Shown: positions 1 through 12,478, counted from the first letter of the stretch. The stretch is DNA of 64,000 bases from Poronia punctata (GCA_022579005.1 MU401560.1:1-64000), one strand, 5' to 3'. Notes: generated by a model not told the origin, from the sequence alone. Translations and numbers: made by a program.

Positions 1-3000
1 AATATTTTTTAGCTATATAAGCAAAAACTTTTTTTTAAAAGCTTATTTTATTATAACTAGCTAAATAGTTATTTTTAGCTTTAAAAAACTTACTTCTTAA
101 AAAATAATTTTTAAGTTTTTTATATAATTTTAAAAGCAGCAAAAGCTTGCTTTAATATATAAAAATATTTTTTTTAATTTCTTTTTTATAAAAAAACTAT
201 AGTAGCTAGTTTATATAATTTTTTTTTATTTTAAAGGTATTATTAAGGTAGCATAGTAAACGTTTAAGCGCTTTAGCTTTTGTAGCCTTGCTTACTTATA
301 TATTATACGCTAATTTAAAAGTATATAAGCATTTAGTATTAAATGTAGCCTTTTAGTATTTTATTTATTTATTATTACTAGTATAAGCTTTTTAGCCTAA
401 TTTTAATAGTTTAAGCAGCTTAGTAAAAAAAAGCAAAAAGTTTTTATTAACGTATATACTTTTTAAAGTAAACAAACTATTATTATACTTATTATTTATA
501 AATGTCCTTGCTTAGCAAGCTTTAAGTAAAGCAAAAAACTTATTATAACGCTTATTAAAATTAGCATTTTTAATTGCTATAAGCATTATTACGTTAAAGA
601 AAAACTATAAAAGTATAAAATATAGTTAAAATTTTAAGTTAGTATAAAAGTAATTAGTTTTATTAAACTTAAAGTTTTTAATATTTTTAATACTTTACTT
701 ATTTATTATGCTGCTTTTAGCTTTTAAATATTATAATATATATTTTATTTTGTTTTTATTTTTATAAAAGTTAGTATTTTAATATTATAATTTAAACTTA
801 GAAATTAAGGTTTTATTTAAAAGATTTGTAATAGATTTGCAATTAAGTATTTAAAGCTTATTTTTTAATTTATTAAGCTTTTTATTAAATATTTAGTTTT
901 TATTAAATTTTATGTTTTTAGTTTAAATTACTTAATTAGTTAAAAGATTTTAAATTTTATAAATATTAGTTAACTTATAGCTAATAAGATAACTTATTTA
1001 AGCTTTAAAGCTTAGCTTTAAAAAACAATTTTTTTTTTTTTTTATATTAGCAGTAAAAGCATAAGCTTTATATTTATAAACTTATAAATAGTTAAGCTTT
1101 AGTTTTTTAATTTTAATATAGCTATTTTAAAATATAAAGTAAATATAAAAACGTTTATATAAAGTTTTTTAGTAAAACATATATTTAAATATTTAGTTTA
1201 ATAAATATACTATAGCTTTATTAATTTTAACTTAAAAAGCTTTTAAAAGCTTTGCGCTAGTTTTTATATACTAAGCACGCTTTTTAACTATTTAGCTAAA
1301 TTATTTGCTAGCACCGTTTTAAGCTTAAGTATTAAGTACTAAGATTTTTAGTATAATAAGTACTTTGTTAACTAAGTAGTTTATAACTATTTATAATTAT
1401 AAAAGTTATTTATTTAATTTAATAATAATAACTTATTTTTTATAAACTGCTTATAATTTTTTTATAAAATACTTAAGCAGCGTTTTTAATATATTTGCAT
1501 TAAAGCTTTATAAATAATAATTAAATATATACTTAAAATATTTTTTAGTTATAAAAAGCATTAATACTTTACTATTAAAACTTTTGTTATAAAAATGCTA
1601 ATTTATAGCAATACGCTTAAATAAACAATTTAGTTAGTTTTTAAGTACTTTGTTAATTTAGTTTTTAAGCTTTTTATATATATACTTAAGGCAATTTGTT
1701 AATTTAATACTTTAGCTTAAAATTTTTTTAATTTTTACCTTTTTTGCTTAGCTTATTAGGTGCTAAAGTGTATTAAAACTTAAGTAGCTAAGCTAAAAAT
1801 GCTATTTAAAAAAATCTGCTTTAAAAGCAGGCTATTTAGTATATTTTATATATATGTTTTTTTAAGTATAAAAAAAGGCTTTATTTATATTTAGTAGTAA
1901 ATATTTTAAAATATATTAGTTATACTTATTTTATACTTAGTACAATATTAAGTAATTAAGTTTTTTAAAATAGCTTTTTAGTAGCTTTATATTTTACTAA
2001 ATTTTTTTTTAAGTAAAGGTATAAAAAAAAACAATGTTTATTATAAAGGTCTTATAATAAGCTATATTTTTAAGCTTTAGTATAAGTAGTTTTTTAGTTT
2101 TTTAAACCTTTATGTTAACGTTTTTATAAGCTTATATAATTATAACTAAGTTTTTAGCTTAAAATAGGTTTTTTTTAAAAGCACTTTTAATGTTATAAAA
2201 GCGCTTAATTTTGTTAAAAATATATAGTATAGACTTTAAGTTAAAAATTACTAAATTTTTAAGTAAATATAGTTTTTATATAAGCTTTTTTAATATTTTA
2301 AAGCTTGCATATATAAGGACTTGTTTTAGTTATACTTTTTTCTTTTTTTTTTATAAGCTATTTGTTAATTTTGCTTTTTTTTAATTAGCTTTTATTGCTT
2401 TAATAGCTTTAACCTTTGCTTTAAGCTCTAGATTATGTTTAAGTTTAAACTTAATAAAGTTTTTATATTTTAAGTTTTTTATAAAACCTTTTTTTTAAAG
2501 CTTTAAAAATATATATTAGCATTTAAAAAGGTTATAATAACTTTTATATGCTAAGCATACTTTTTTAAAGTTATAAGTATTTTTTTTAGTTTGTTTAAGT
2601 AAATTAGTAGTAGTTTTTTAGCAAATAGCTTTTTAGCCTTAGCTAAAAGTTATAAAATAAAAGTATTGTCTTTATTTTTTACTTATAAAAAAAGTGCTTA
2701 TTAATATTAAAAGTATATTTTTACCTTTTAACTTTTAAGCTTAGTTTTTTATTTTTTTTTTATTAAATGTTATAAAAAACCCCTTAGTTATTTTTGTTTT
2801 TTTAAGCTTTTAGTTAATTATAGTGTATGCTTAAAAGTTAGCAACTAATTTTAAATAATAAAGCTTGCTTTTATATATTTGTTTTTTATATGTTATTTTA
2901 AACACGTTGTACTAATGTTTATATTTTTTGCTAAAAGCTTTAAAAAGCTATTAAAAAAAAAAGTAAGTGCTAAGCAACGTATTAAATTTATATTGCTTAA

Positions 3001-3770
3001 GTTATAAAATATAATAATTTTATTTTATAATAAATTTTTTAAAGTTTTTAGTTAGTTTTTTTATGCTTTTTTTAACAAAGTTAAAAAAGTTTACTTAAGC
3101 AATAGCTAGCAGTACTTTAGTTATAGTTTTTTTAACCTTTTAAAAGTTGTTATACTATTTATTTACTTTTTTATTATATTTTATATAAAAAGCTTTATAG
3201 TTTTTAAATATAATATTATTTATTTAAGTCTTTAGCTTTGTTATTTTATTATTAAGCTTTTTTTAAGCTTTAACGCTTTATTTATATTTATTTTTAAAAA
3301 ATATAAATATTAATTTAAACTTTTTAATAAGGTTAAAAAAATTTATTAAAAGATTTTTAATATTAACTTGTTTATTTTTATTTAAAATAAAAGTATTTTT
3401 AGCTATATAAGACCTGGATTTAGTTTTTTTAGTAGCAAAAGTAATAAGCTTTTTATTAAGTTTAGTAATGTTAATAGGTTTAGGTTGTTTAAGCCAAGGT
3501 TTTTTGTTTTTTAAGTTAATATATTGCTATAGCTATAAAGCTAAGGCTTTTGTTTTAAATTCTTTATTTTAGTAATAAAATTTCTTTAAGCAAAATAGTT
3601 TAATTTTATTAGCTAATACTATTATTGCTAAGTTGCTATGCTGTTAAGCTTTAATAATAATAATAAGCAGTATAAGACTTTTAATTATTAAAACTAGCAT
3701 AAATAGCTAAATTATATATATTAATTAATATACGCATAAAGAAGTAAAACTTTTTCTTTTTATAAAATCT
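1..3770. repeat. AT-rich, RIP-like decayed block
   Basis: About 3.7 kb of extremely AT-rich sequence with no usable reading frame and no recognisable gene. Composition changes sharply near 3770, where normal mixed sequence begins. Remaining cytosines sit mainly in GpC and ApC steps, while TpC and its complement GpA are almost absent. This is what remains when repeated DNA has been heavily mutated from C:G to T:A, as in repeat-induced point mutation in filamentous ascomycetes. I infer a dead transposon or repeat array; no terminal repeat, polymerase or transposase motif survives that I can name. The left edge lies outside the window. Confidence 0.8.
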
Positions 3771-4468
3771 GCACATACTAAATAAGTAAGGAGGGACCCT
3801 TTATAAGAGGACCTTTTCTTTTATAGTAGTCCTTACTGCAGCCGTATGACTTTTACTGTGTAGGTATTATATTAATTCCTATTATCTTATAACCTGTTGG
3901 ATCTAACAGTTAGAGGTGACGCGTGACGAAAAAGTACGCACGTAGTTTGGTTACTTACCTAATCAGCTTACCAAGACACTAGTAGTAAAGAGTGGGACAC
4001 ATGACAGCACGGGTACCCACGAGTACCTACATGTACATAATCTATTGACAATTGTAAGTACCTCAGTGCTTAGGTAATACCCCTCACTAGCTTCAATGTT
4101 TGTTTCGACCTCTGTTTCGCACCTCAAAGTCCAAGATGCGTATCTTCCATATTTCAGGTAACTGGCAATCGTTATGACTAGTTTCTATTCCGCCGTGTAT
4201 TCTAACTGCGTAGATATTAAATTATGCACTATTGTTCTTGGGTAAGAGGTTCTGATCGTTTTGCCATGGATTCTTTATCTGCCCGTCCCTCCACATCCTT
4301 GCGAAATCGTGACATGACAGGATGTGTTTGATACCTGTTGGAAGATTGGCAGCATTTTACTGACTGCATGCTAGTAAAATGAAAATTAACCGTCCGCATG
4401 TGTGACAACCTCGACCGAACGGATCTATTCCTCCCCGCAAGCTCGCCTCAAAAGGTTAATCGCCCACC
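3771..4468. other. Intergenic, upstream of MED1
   Basis: Transition from the AT-rich block to normal sequence, then the presumed promoter and 5' UTR of the MED1 gene. A GGACC direct repeat lies near 3794-3813, at the boundary, and might mark the end of the decayed element. No gene is seen. Confidence 0.5.
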
Positions 4469-6450
4469 ATGTCGACGCCGATGCGTCATGGTCCTTCTCA
4501 ACAAGGCCGAACACCGTCCCAACATCCTGCAGCTGCACCAACTCCCCAAGCTTCGACGCCGTTCTCACAGGCCGCCGCCGCCGCCGCCTTGTCACCACAT
4601 GGCGCTCGCTCCTCGCCGCAGCAATTTAAGAAATCGCCCAATACCGGTGGCCTCATGCCGTCGTCTGCCCTCAACTTTGACAGTCCGTCTGCTGCAGCCG
4701 CTCTCGGCGGTCTCGGTCTTGGTGACCTTAACCTAGACAATATAAGCGTTGGAGGTCTAGTTGGCAATCCAGGTCGGTCTGACGAGGATGATCGGAAAAA
4801 GCGCATGGAGGCGGTCATCGATGCTCTTTGGGTAGGTTGTTTCCCACATTCTATTGTCTGCTCCGGCTCACATGTTCTTGTGTCGCTTAGGCCTTCGACG
4901 CCGGACGCGTCAGCAACGATGGCCTGGAAAGATTAGCCTACCATCTTGGGTTGGAATGTCTTTGGGAGTCCGCCAATACGGGCTCTGAAAATGACAAGAT
5001 TCTGATCATCGCAGGCCGTACAATGGCGGTGGAGGTTAACATAAAAAACCATGTCGTTTCTCACGCATCGTTAACGTTTAATGAACCGTCACCGAGCCTG
5101 GACAAACACGTAGAAAAGGCATCTGCAATCCTTTACAAAGACCTCGCGCTCAAGCCCGGAGAAAGCCAACTTACGAAGAAGCTGTCCAAATTCAAGGCTA
5201 ACCTCGAGCGTCTAGCAACGCTTGACAGACTAAGCTCGCCCGGTCTCAACTGCCATGAAGCTATCGCGGGCATATGGGAAAGCCTGGAACGACTGCACAG
5301 ATGGGATGTCGAGAGACTACGTGAAGATCCGGCATTAAATGCCAAGTCGGAAGAGTATATCCGGGTCCTTGCCGCTTGTAGCAGACATGGATGCCCCCTG
5401 ATGAACACAAGAGGTCGTATTGGCCTGACCCTGGATTATTGGAAGCAGTATCGGATGTTCCCCTGGATTTCAGTAGAGTCCGACAGGGGCAAGACTTGGG
5501 GTATATTCATGGAATGTGCACCCACTAGCGGCATGGTGTATAATGCCGTACGTGTCTCGGACGAATGGATCGGCCCGGCTATTGCCAAGGCAAACCCAAC
5601 AGACAACGAGGTTATGTCCGCCACGGGGCCCGTTCTAGACTGGTTGGAACCACCCAACACGTTACTTCCGCCTACGGACGAGGCCAAGGCCGAGGGTGGG
5701 CTAGAAACGGCGGCGACACTTTCGGGGCCTAAGCCGCCCGACGTCATGTTTATGGCAACATTCGACCCGCCGCTGGTCGTCACCCATAGCGTAGCTCTGG
5801 AAGTATACAAGGCATCAGCGAGCACTCCGGCACTTTCTAGCAGCACCTTCGATGCGCTCCTATTCCCCATCCCCGAAGGAACTATCTATGACCCAAGCGA
5901 ACCTAGAGAGCTGAGTTTCGTCCAGCGGGTCCCTACGTACCCCAATATTAAAAAGGGCGAAAGACATATAAGCATAAAATCGCACAATAATACTCTATTG
6001 GTAGACAAACCAGTCTACGGCCAAGTTCTGACTCATGTGTCGTTTTCTCATCCTAAGGAGATAGTCACGATGCTCCCGGTGCTTCGCCAGTACGCTTTTC
6101 TGTCTCTGCTGCTGAATAACAGCTTCAAGCCACGAGAGGGTATCCCTCCCAACGGAGTCAACGGAACGTCTCCAGAGCCGTTAAAGGTGGATATGGTCTT
6201 GTCAGCCCATCCAGTCCCCCGGCTTCAGCTGGTTTTTCCTTTCAGGGGGAGTACAGCAATGGTCAACCTCGAGATTCAACTTGATGGTAAAGTACATATC
6301 ATCTCGGATAACATATTCCCCGAGACTGGAGTTTCAAATCGGTGTATGGGGAATGGACATCTACTCGGACGAAAACAGTTTGCCGAGAAACTGGAGCAAT
6401 GCGAGAATCTCGACCAGTGGATTGAGTTCATTCAGCTTACGGATATTTGA
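4469..6450 (+). CDS. MED1: Mediator complex subunit 1 (MED1)
   Basis: Subunit of the Mediator complex, which links transcription activators to RNA polymerase II in the nucleus. Two exons, 4469-4831 and 4891-6450, are joined by a 59-bp GT-AG intron in phase 0, giving 640 aa. The N-terminus (residues 1-60) is low-complexity and rich in Ser, Pro, Ala and Gln, followed by the ALNFDSPSAAAALG segment seen at the start of fungal MED1 proteins. The junction yields a GRVSNDGLERLAYHLGLECLWE-like stretch (residues about 127-148) that opens the MED1 domain, which then covers the rest of the protein. The first ATG in frame with this conserved N-terminus was chosen. The gene starts only about 0.7 kb from the AT-rich decayed block yet appears intact. 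Confidence 0.9.
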
Positions 6451-7403
6451 AAGGGAGTGCGGACCAGTTGTCATGTACGTCTAAATATGACGGTACTAGC
6501 CCTCAATGGCCGCAAGCCTCGTGACATTAGGAAGAAGCTCTGGGGTGGCAGCCCATGTTTTGAACCCGGGTGGCGTTAAGTTGGGCGTTTATCAAGGTTA
6601 GAGCTTAAAGGTTAGGGGGCGGTTCCAGTACAAGGTAGTTTCTGATAAGATCATACCATTATGAACGGCACCACCATGGTACAAGCTAAGCAAACGATTT
6701 GGGATATTCACACTCATCACGTATGGGTGCATTTTGCCCATCCTGCCGCAAGTTAAAGTCCCCGACCGGGAACTTTTTAACCTCTGACAGTATTCGGTAG
6801 AAACAAGAAGCAGGCACTGAATCAGCAGCAGGATAAGAGAGTGTCGGTATATTGACTACCATGACGGTTATCGTCACGGTTAACGAGAGAAATAGGGACT
6901 TGTCCGCCACACTGTCACTTGTTTTCCCATTGCCTTTTCCGTTATCCTTCCCAGCAGAGTTATCGTTGTCATTTCCCGTGGCGTCACCCATTTCATTCGC
7001 TTGCCCTGTAAATGGAAATGAGAGTGGGAGGGGGAGAATTGTGTCTTTTTCACTGCCAGAACCCACATCATCACCACCACTGTCACCCTCCTTGCTTTCG
7101 CCGTCGACGAATTTGGAGTCCACCATAAGGCAAAGCACGATCCGAAGGATAGAAACAGATCTTCTGCCAATGGCTAACAAGAAACCTTGACTGCTCGTGT
7201 GCAGACGGAAAAGCAAACGCACAAAACGAGTCCCGGCACCACCTGCTCCACTAATATTCGGCACTAGGACCTCGGCCTCATCGCTCTCGCACGTGGTCGG
7301 ACCGGCGAGGAAAAATAACAAAGGAAACAAGGGTCTTTCCTCGCTTTGAGTTTCGTTGGAAGAGCCGGTGACGGTCGAGGTGGAACAGACTTGGCCGAGA
7401 CGG
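6451..7403. other. Convergent 3' intergenic region with a long minus-strand open frame
   Basis: Space between the 3' ends of MED1 (+) and the small minus-strand gene. The minus strand holds a 260-codon open frame at 6686-7465 that begins inside the neighbouring gene. Its translation is rich in Asn, Asp, Gly and Lys and shows no recognised domain. It is best read as 3' UTR or as an alternative-splice extension of that gene, not as a separate gene. Confidence 0.4.
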
Positions 7404-7847
7404 TTAGTAAAGACCGACGAGGATGTCACCGCGAATGCGCGCCGTGAGGTGGACCTCGGCTTCAAGGTCGAGCTTGATGCCGACCAAAAGGGCGGCGGTC
7501 TTGAGCTTGCCGTCGTCGTCGACGGGGCCTTTGAGGAGATTGCCTGTCGATTTGGGGACGGACCTTGAGGTTAGCCCGGGTCCCAGATGGTCAGTCCGGG
7601 AAATGCGGCAAAAGAGTTGCCCTCGTACAGCTTACCAGTGGGGGAGTTGGCGTTTCCCGAGAGCCCTGGCATGGGGAGACCGTGGTGAGCTAGGGGCCCA
7701 TCTCGATCTCTGTTGTCGTTTCTGTCGCCGAATCGATCGCCTGGACGGTCCAGGGTGCCGGTGGGTGGGTTACCTCTGTTTCTGTTGCTGTTGTTGTTAG
7801 TCGATGACTGCCGGAAAGGTGTGAAGGTGCACGGACGGAGAAGCCAT
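7404..7847 (-). CDS. Small conserved fungal protein of unknown function
   Basis: Proposed model on the minus strand with three exons, 7847-7837, 7787-7636 and 7543-7404, coding for 100 aa. Phases agree at both junctions (phase 2, then phase 1). The second intron has a GTAAGC donor and a CTAAC branch point before a CAG acceptor. The C-terminal 30 or so residues, including LDLEAEVHLTARIRGD and ending GLY at the stop, resemble the tail of small unnamed proteins I associate with filamentous ascomycetes. The N-terminal half is Asn, Asp, Arg and Gly rich. The weak point is the first exon: its donor GTCCGT is non-consensus, so translation could instead begin at the internal Met near 7661. An alternative acceptor at 7564 would shift into a different long frame. 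No function is proposed. Confidence 0.5.
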
Positions 7848-8921
7848 GGCGAGCCTAAGAGAAGAACGCTTTGGCTTGCGTTTCAAAGTTCTTTCCGGAG
7901 AGGGGTCAAAGTTTCGAACCGCCTGTCGAGATGAGATTCGAGGCGGCGGGGAAGGACGAGAGAGTATTTTCTTGCCAGAAAGTCGAATCTTGATAGTCGC
8001 AACCTGTTGCGATTTGGTAGAGACTGAGTTGATTAAATCGAGTATCTGCGTGTGTCTTGTCGATGAGAGAGCAAAGTCTTATCAACGAGAACACGGCCAG
8101 ACTGCCCCCTTATTATACTCAATCTCGGGTTGAGCTTCGGCGCTTCTCATCTGAACCATGAGGCCATCAGGCGACGTATTCATGACGCTGGTATACTATC
8201 TCATGTTGTGTTATCACGGAGATACACGCACAGATACACGCACTGCTCATGTATCGACTGTTGCAAAAGTATATTGTCCGAGTCCCAGCCCTACTCTGCA
8301 CAGCGTCCCGGAGGAACTGGTTCGTCGGGCTCATTCAGTATACATGGCTACAGCTTGGTCGCAATCGTATGATGGAAAGCATGTCATGGAATAGACAAAA
8401 TCGGACGGCCCCGTACGAGTGACACCTAGTCTATGCCGAATCGAAGGCCGATAACTCGTCTGGGATTATGTGTCCAGACCGAACGATGCGAAGAGGGGAA
8501 AGTAAAGGAAGGGATTGACCCGGCCGCCACCGCCACATTCTGTTTTTCGTCCGCCGAAGTGTGTCTGGCGTGCACTATATGGTTATACCATCGGCCGCAT
8601 AAACGATGTGCCGGGGAAAAAGACAGCGGCCGCACCCTTTCTTTTTGACATCCAATGGGGACTTTCTTTCGTTTTTGGATATAAAATCGAACGACATGGA
8701 TCGAGTACCAGGCGTTTTGTAACACTTGGTAAACGGACAGATGCCTCCGATGCGCGACATTACTTTTGTGTTACTTTGTTCTTGTCTAATCAGAAATCAA
8801 CAAATGGGAAGGGTGGGATTGGTAATTGATTAATTGCCTGTCCCCTTTTTTCCTCTCACTGGGCTCTGTCTGTCTATTCTCCAGATCTTTGACAAAAAAC
8901 CAAAGTCTCCAAAAAAGAAAA
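7848..8921. other. Divergent intergenic region
   Basis: Region between the minus-strand small gene and the plus-strand 239-aa gene, so it probably holds both promoters and 5' UTRs. Short open frames near 8158-8394 and 8433-8829 show no family resemblance and overlap one another in several frames. No gene or RNA is supported. Confidence 0.4.
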
Positions 8922-9710
8922 ATGAGTAACGAACTCTCATTCCTCGTCGCCTTTGCGACAGTATTTGGCGCATCGGAAGCAATCAAGAACATCCAATCCC
9001 AAGCACGTAAAAACGAACACAGGAGTCGAAAGAACAACCTCGTCGTTCGTTGCGTGAAATCTTGTCAATATAGCTCTATACTCGAAGGGAGACGAGTTGT
9101 TCTCTCGGGTGATAAGGTATCAATCAAACCCAGAAGACTAAATGAATGAATATGTAACTAAAGAAAAGATGGATATGATTGATAGCTATACATCGACACA
9201 GGCACCCACCACTCCCAACCCTTCGGTCATCCCTTCGCGGGATATTACCTACCCTACTGTCCCGATTCTAGTTCGGGCGCCTCGGGCCTAGTCTCTTCGA
9301 TATCATCCGACGATCCGCCAGTGATGAACTGGATCTACGTAGATCGCTGGAGCCACGAGTTGAAATTCGGGAATCGAGTCTGGGCAGACGATAATTGGCC
9401 CGTGCCCTGGGATTGTACCAGACAAGATCGCAGATTGACCTTTGGCGGGTGGGAAGGGTTTCTTGCTGTTAGAGAGGAAGGGGGGTTTTGGGCTTTGTAT
9501 TTTGATGTCGATGGGGATAAATTGGAAAGTAAGAAGGAGAAGGTGAAGGTGAAGGAGGGAGTACCGGTTTTGGAGGTTGAGCTTTTGAGGGTTGAGATGA
9601 GGGTAAAGAAACCTAGGGTTGATGAAGAGAATGGTGGGGATGGTGAGGGAAAGGGAGATACTTCTACGTCTCCCCCTGATGAGCCATTGGAGTCTCCCCC
9701 TGTTGATTGA
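8922..9710 (+). CDS. Conserved uncharacterised fungal protein
   Basis: Two exons, 8922-9116 and 9186-9710, joined by a 69-bp intron (GTATCA donor, GATAG acceptor) in phase 0, giving 239 aa. The N-terminal stretch MSNELSFLVAFATVFGASEA, the SGDK/LYIDTG sequence created exactly at the splice junction, HPFAGYYLPY, MNWIYVD and DCTRQDRRLTFGGWEGF match a family I know only as a conserved hypothetical protein in filamentous ascomycetes. The fit of the conserved words on both sides of the junction is the main support for the intron. The C-terminal 30 residues are acidic and Ser/Pro rich. There is no membrane segment apart from a weakly hydrophobic N-terminus and no catalytic motif I can name. Function unknown. 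Confidence 0.82.
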
Positions 9711-10615
9711 TTGATTACCTAAGTAATTAATGGACTCAATTCCATGTATCCAAGTGCCTATTCTATCTGTCATCGAGGCATACGTTGAGAGCAAGAAATT
9801 GCATCCGTCAAACCTGCATGCAACCAAATGAATATATGTGACATGTTTATACAGGCTTGTGGAAATCGCTAATGCTTTGTAGGTACTAACCTCCTAATCG
9901 TTTACCTACCTAAGGTCTCTACTCCCTCCCTTCTTTTCGTTACACTGCTCTTTTAAACCAGGAGCAATGCCTTGCACTTAACAGACGTAAGGGAATGAGT
10001 CCGAACCACCGATGATACATGTTGTTCTGTTCGTTCTTGAACGTCTTTCTTTGTACTACTGCTCGGGCCGTTGCATAACTTGCCGAGCGGGGAACGGACC
10101 TTAATATCCGGGTTAAAATTCCCCGGGTTGTTCTCTTTTTTATTGGGCAGCGGGACATCCGATATCCGACATGGTACCATCCACCTTTCCCCGCCTTGTA
10201 GGTTTGTGTAACTGCCTACCTATATATATATATATAAAGGTGTCGAGAAACTGTACGACAGACATCTGGTCAGAAAAGAGATAGATAGACAGTACCTAAG
10301 TATGCGGGGTGATTCCTCAAGCCGTTCGCTAGGTCTCACGAGGATGTACGAAGTACGGTACCTATGAATTGCAGACAGTATACCTAGGTACTTTGTAAAC
10401 GCGAAAGATTGTTCTTTCTTTCCAGAGCTTTATCTTGGATAAGGAGTTGCGATGTTTTAGTTGTTCGGATTTTTCTTTTATTTTTCCATGTTTGGTATGC
10501 CCAGGTCGGCAACTAAAATAAGTGAGCATCTTGCTTCTAGTGAATTCGAACGAGCACTGGTAAATAAACGAATCTCATCTTCTTCTTTTTCAAACAATTC
10601 CTCCACCTTTACACA
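9711..10615. other. Convergent intergenic region
   Basis: Between the 3' ends of the 239-aa gene (+) and the NmrA-like gene (-). It contains a short TA run near 10220-10237 and several copies of the TACCTA/TAGGTA motif (for example 10381-10392). Nothing else is recognised. Confidence 0.4.
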
Positions 10616-11964
10616 TCACCCTCTAACTCTCCCCATCGCCTTCCCCACAACATCATCCACCCCCTCCTGAAGCACACCCAAAAGCCTACAATCCTTCAAA
10701 TCCTCCTCCCCATCCCCAACAACCACACATCTCCTCTCCCCAGGAGCAAACAGTTGATAAACCAACAAATCCAGCGCCCACCCCCCTTCACCGTTTTCAT
10801 ATTTCCTCCTCCCCTCATCAAGGACCTGTTTCGCAGTCGAGTACTCAATCGACCATTCCTTGCCCTCCTTTTCCCTCTTTTGTAATGCAGCCAAAATATC
10901 ATTCTGACAGGTCATAACAGACCGAACTTTAACAAACCGATTCCTCGTCGTCTCTTCCGCGGCATTCAAAAGGACCCCGACAACGGCTTGTCCTATCCCG
11001 GATAATGTCGTGCCTGTGAAATATTCCGTGCCGGAATCGTAGATTGTTGCTTGGTGCGTGTCGAGGTTGAATCCCATTTTTGGGAATTTTGCAAGGGCCT
11101 TTTTTTTTTTTTTCATTTGTTAATTTCATGTCGTAGTTCAAATCATAGAAAAGGAAAAAGGAAAAAGTAAAAATTTAGTTACAGTAAAGGAAGGGGGAAG
11201 GAAGGAAGGAAGGAAGGAAAGGGAAACATACCCAATCAATCGGACAACCAATCGTAATTCCCGTCCAAGTAAAAGGAGAAGAAGGAGAAGAAGATGCCAA
11301 TTCCATAGCTCTTTCCCATGCAATAGATCTCTTCTCCCCGATACTTTTGAATTCGGGTAATGCGTTTTCGCCGAATCCCCAGCCGAAGTCATTCACTTTT
11401 TTTTTTTACAAATTAGCCAAACGTCATCAAGTAGGTAAGAAAAACAAGGTTAAAAAAAATCTTTACGAATAAATCTCCCAACCCCAGCTTTAAAAGCAGC
11501 ATCGACCATTCCCTTTCCACATCCCACAGCAGCTGGACCCAGGACAGAGACGACTGCATCTTGGCCTTTTAATTCTTTCGCTAGACCTTCTTCGTCGCTG
11601 TAGTCGACTTTTACGATGGGGATTCCTGGCGGGAAAGAAGAGGTTGAGTTGGGTCGGGTGAATATCGTCAGGGTGAATCCGGCATTTATGAGGGCTGCTG
11701 TTATGGGGGTGCCGAAGTTGCCGGAGGCCTAGATTATGTTAGGTTAGATTGTGCATTGTAATTATATATATTAGATGCGTTGAGTTGCTGTTGGTTGAAA
11801 ATGAAAAGGAATGAAGAAAGGGAAAAAGAAGAAGAAAAAGAAACAAAGGTAGGTAGGTATGTGTATAAGTAAAGGTGTATGGCTAAGTAAGGTAAGAATT
11901 ATTCAAGTCAAGGTAAGGTGAACTGGCTTACACCAAAGATGGCGACTTTCTTAATGGTCGACAT
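10616..11964 (-). CDS. NmrA-like / isoflavone-reductase-like NAD(P)-binding protein
   Basis: Member of the atypical short-chain dehydrogenase family (NmrA-like, PCBER/CipA-like), expected to bind NAD(P) in a Rossmann fold; the substrate is unknown. Four exons on the minus strand, 11964-11932, 11728-11467, 11395-11232 and 11098-10616, give 313 aa with consistent phases. The dinucleotide-binding loop GASGNFG is formed across the first intron at residues 11-17. It is followed by TRP, a VDY segment and an AVVSVLGPAAV strand, as expected for the family; the C-terminal half carries GFNLDTHQATIYDSG. Introns 2 and 3 end in A-rich runs with AAG acceptors, which is unusual but keeps the frame. Intron 3 contains a GGAA repeat (11197-11219). 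Length is normal for the family. Confidence 0.85.
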
Positions 11965-12478
11965 TTTGCTATATCTTATATTAATGATGAATTGTAGATG
12001 AGAGGTATTGTCAAGTCCTATTGTTTATATAATATGCTGACGGACCTTTTATATCTTCAGAATCTACGAGTAGACTATATTCAAGGCAGCAGCCGCCCCC
12101 ACCTTCACACATCAGCGTTCCCTTTGCGGAACTTCGCCAAGTGACGCACGGACTGGCGCAGGGGAGCGCATAGTAGCCAGCCACACTTGCAATATTTAGA
12201 CAAACATGGTAGATGTATGTAGTTTGAACAGAAATATTTTACTAGACTATAGAGAATGGAACAAGGGTATCAAAAGCAAACAGGAAATAGAAAACATGAA
12301 GCCGACTGCCGTTCATCAAGTGCATCATAACAAAAACAATCCATCTCTCCGTTCATCAAAGATCCTATAATAGGTAGTTCATTTCCCTGTCTCTGAAACG
12401 CCTGAATTATCATGCTGTCGTTAGGTCATGTCGAGCATAAGAGTGAGCCATACGTTAAACACGTGACGTGCAGAATTA
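11965..12478. other. Intergenic, upstream of the NmrA-like gene
   Basis: Presumed promoter and 5' UTR of the NmrA-like gene, together with the 3' flank of the patatin-like gene, which is on the same strand. No further gene or clear motif is seen. Confidence 0.4.

Noticed and set aside
9303..9827. 174-codon minus-strand frame
   Set aside because: Antisense shadow of the second exon of the 239-aa conserved gene.
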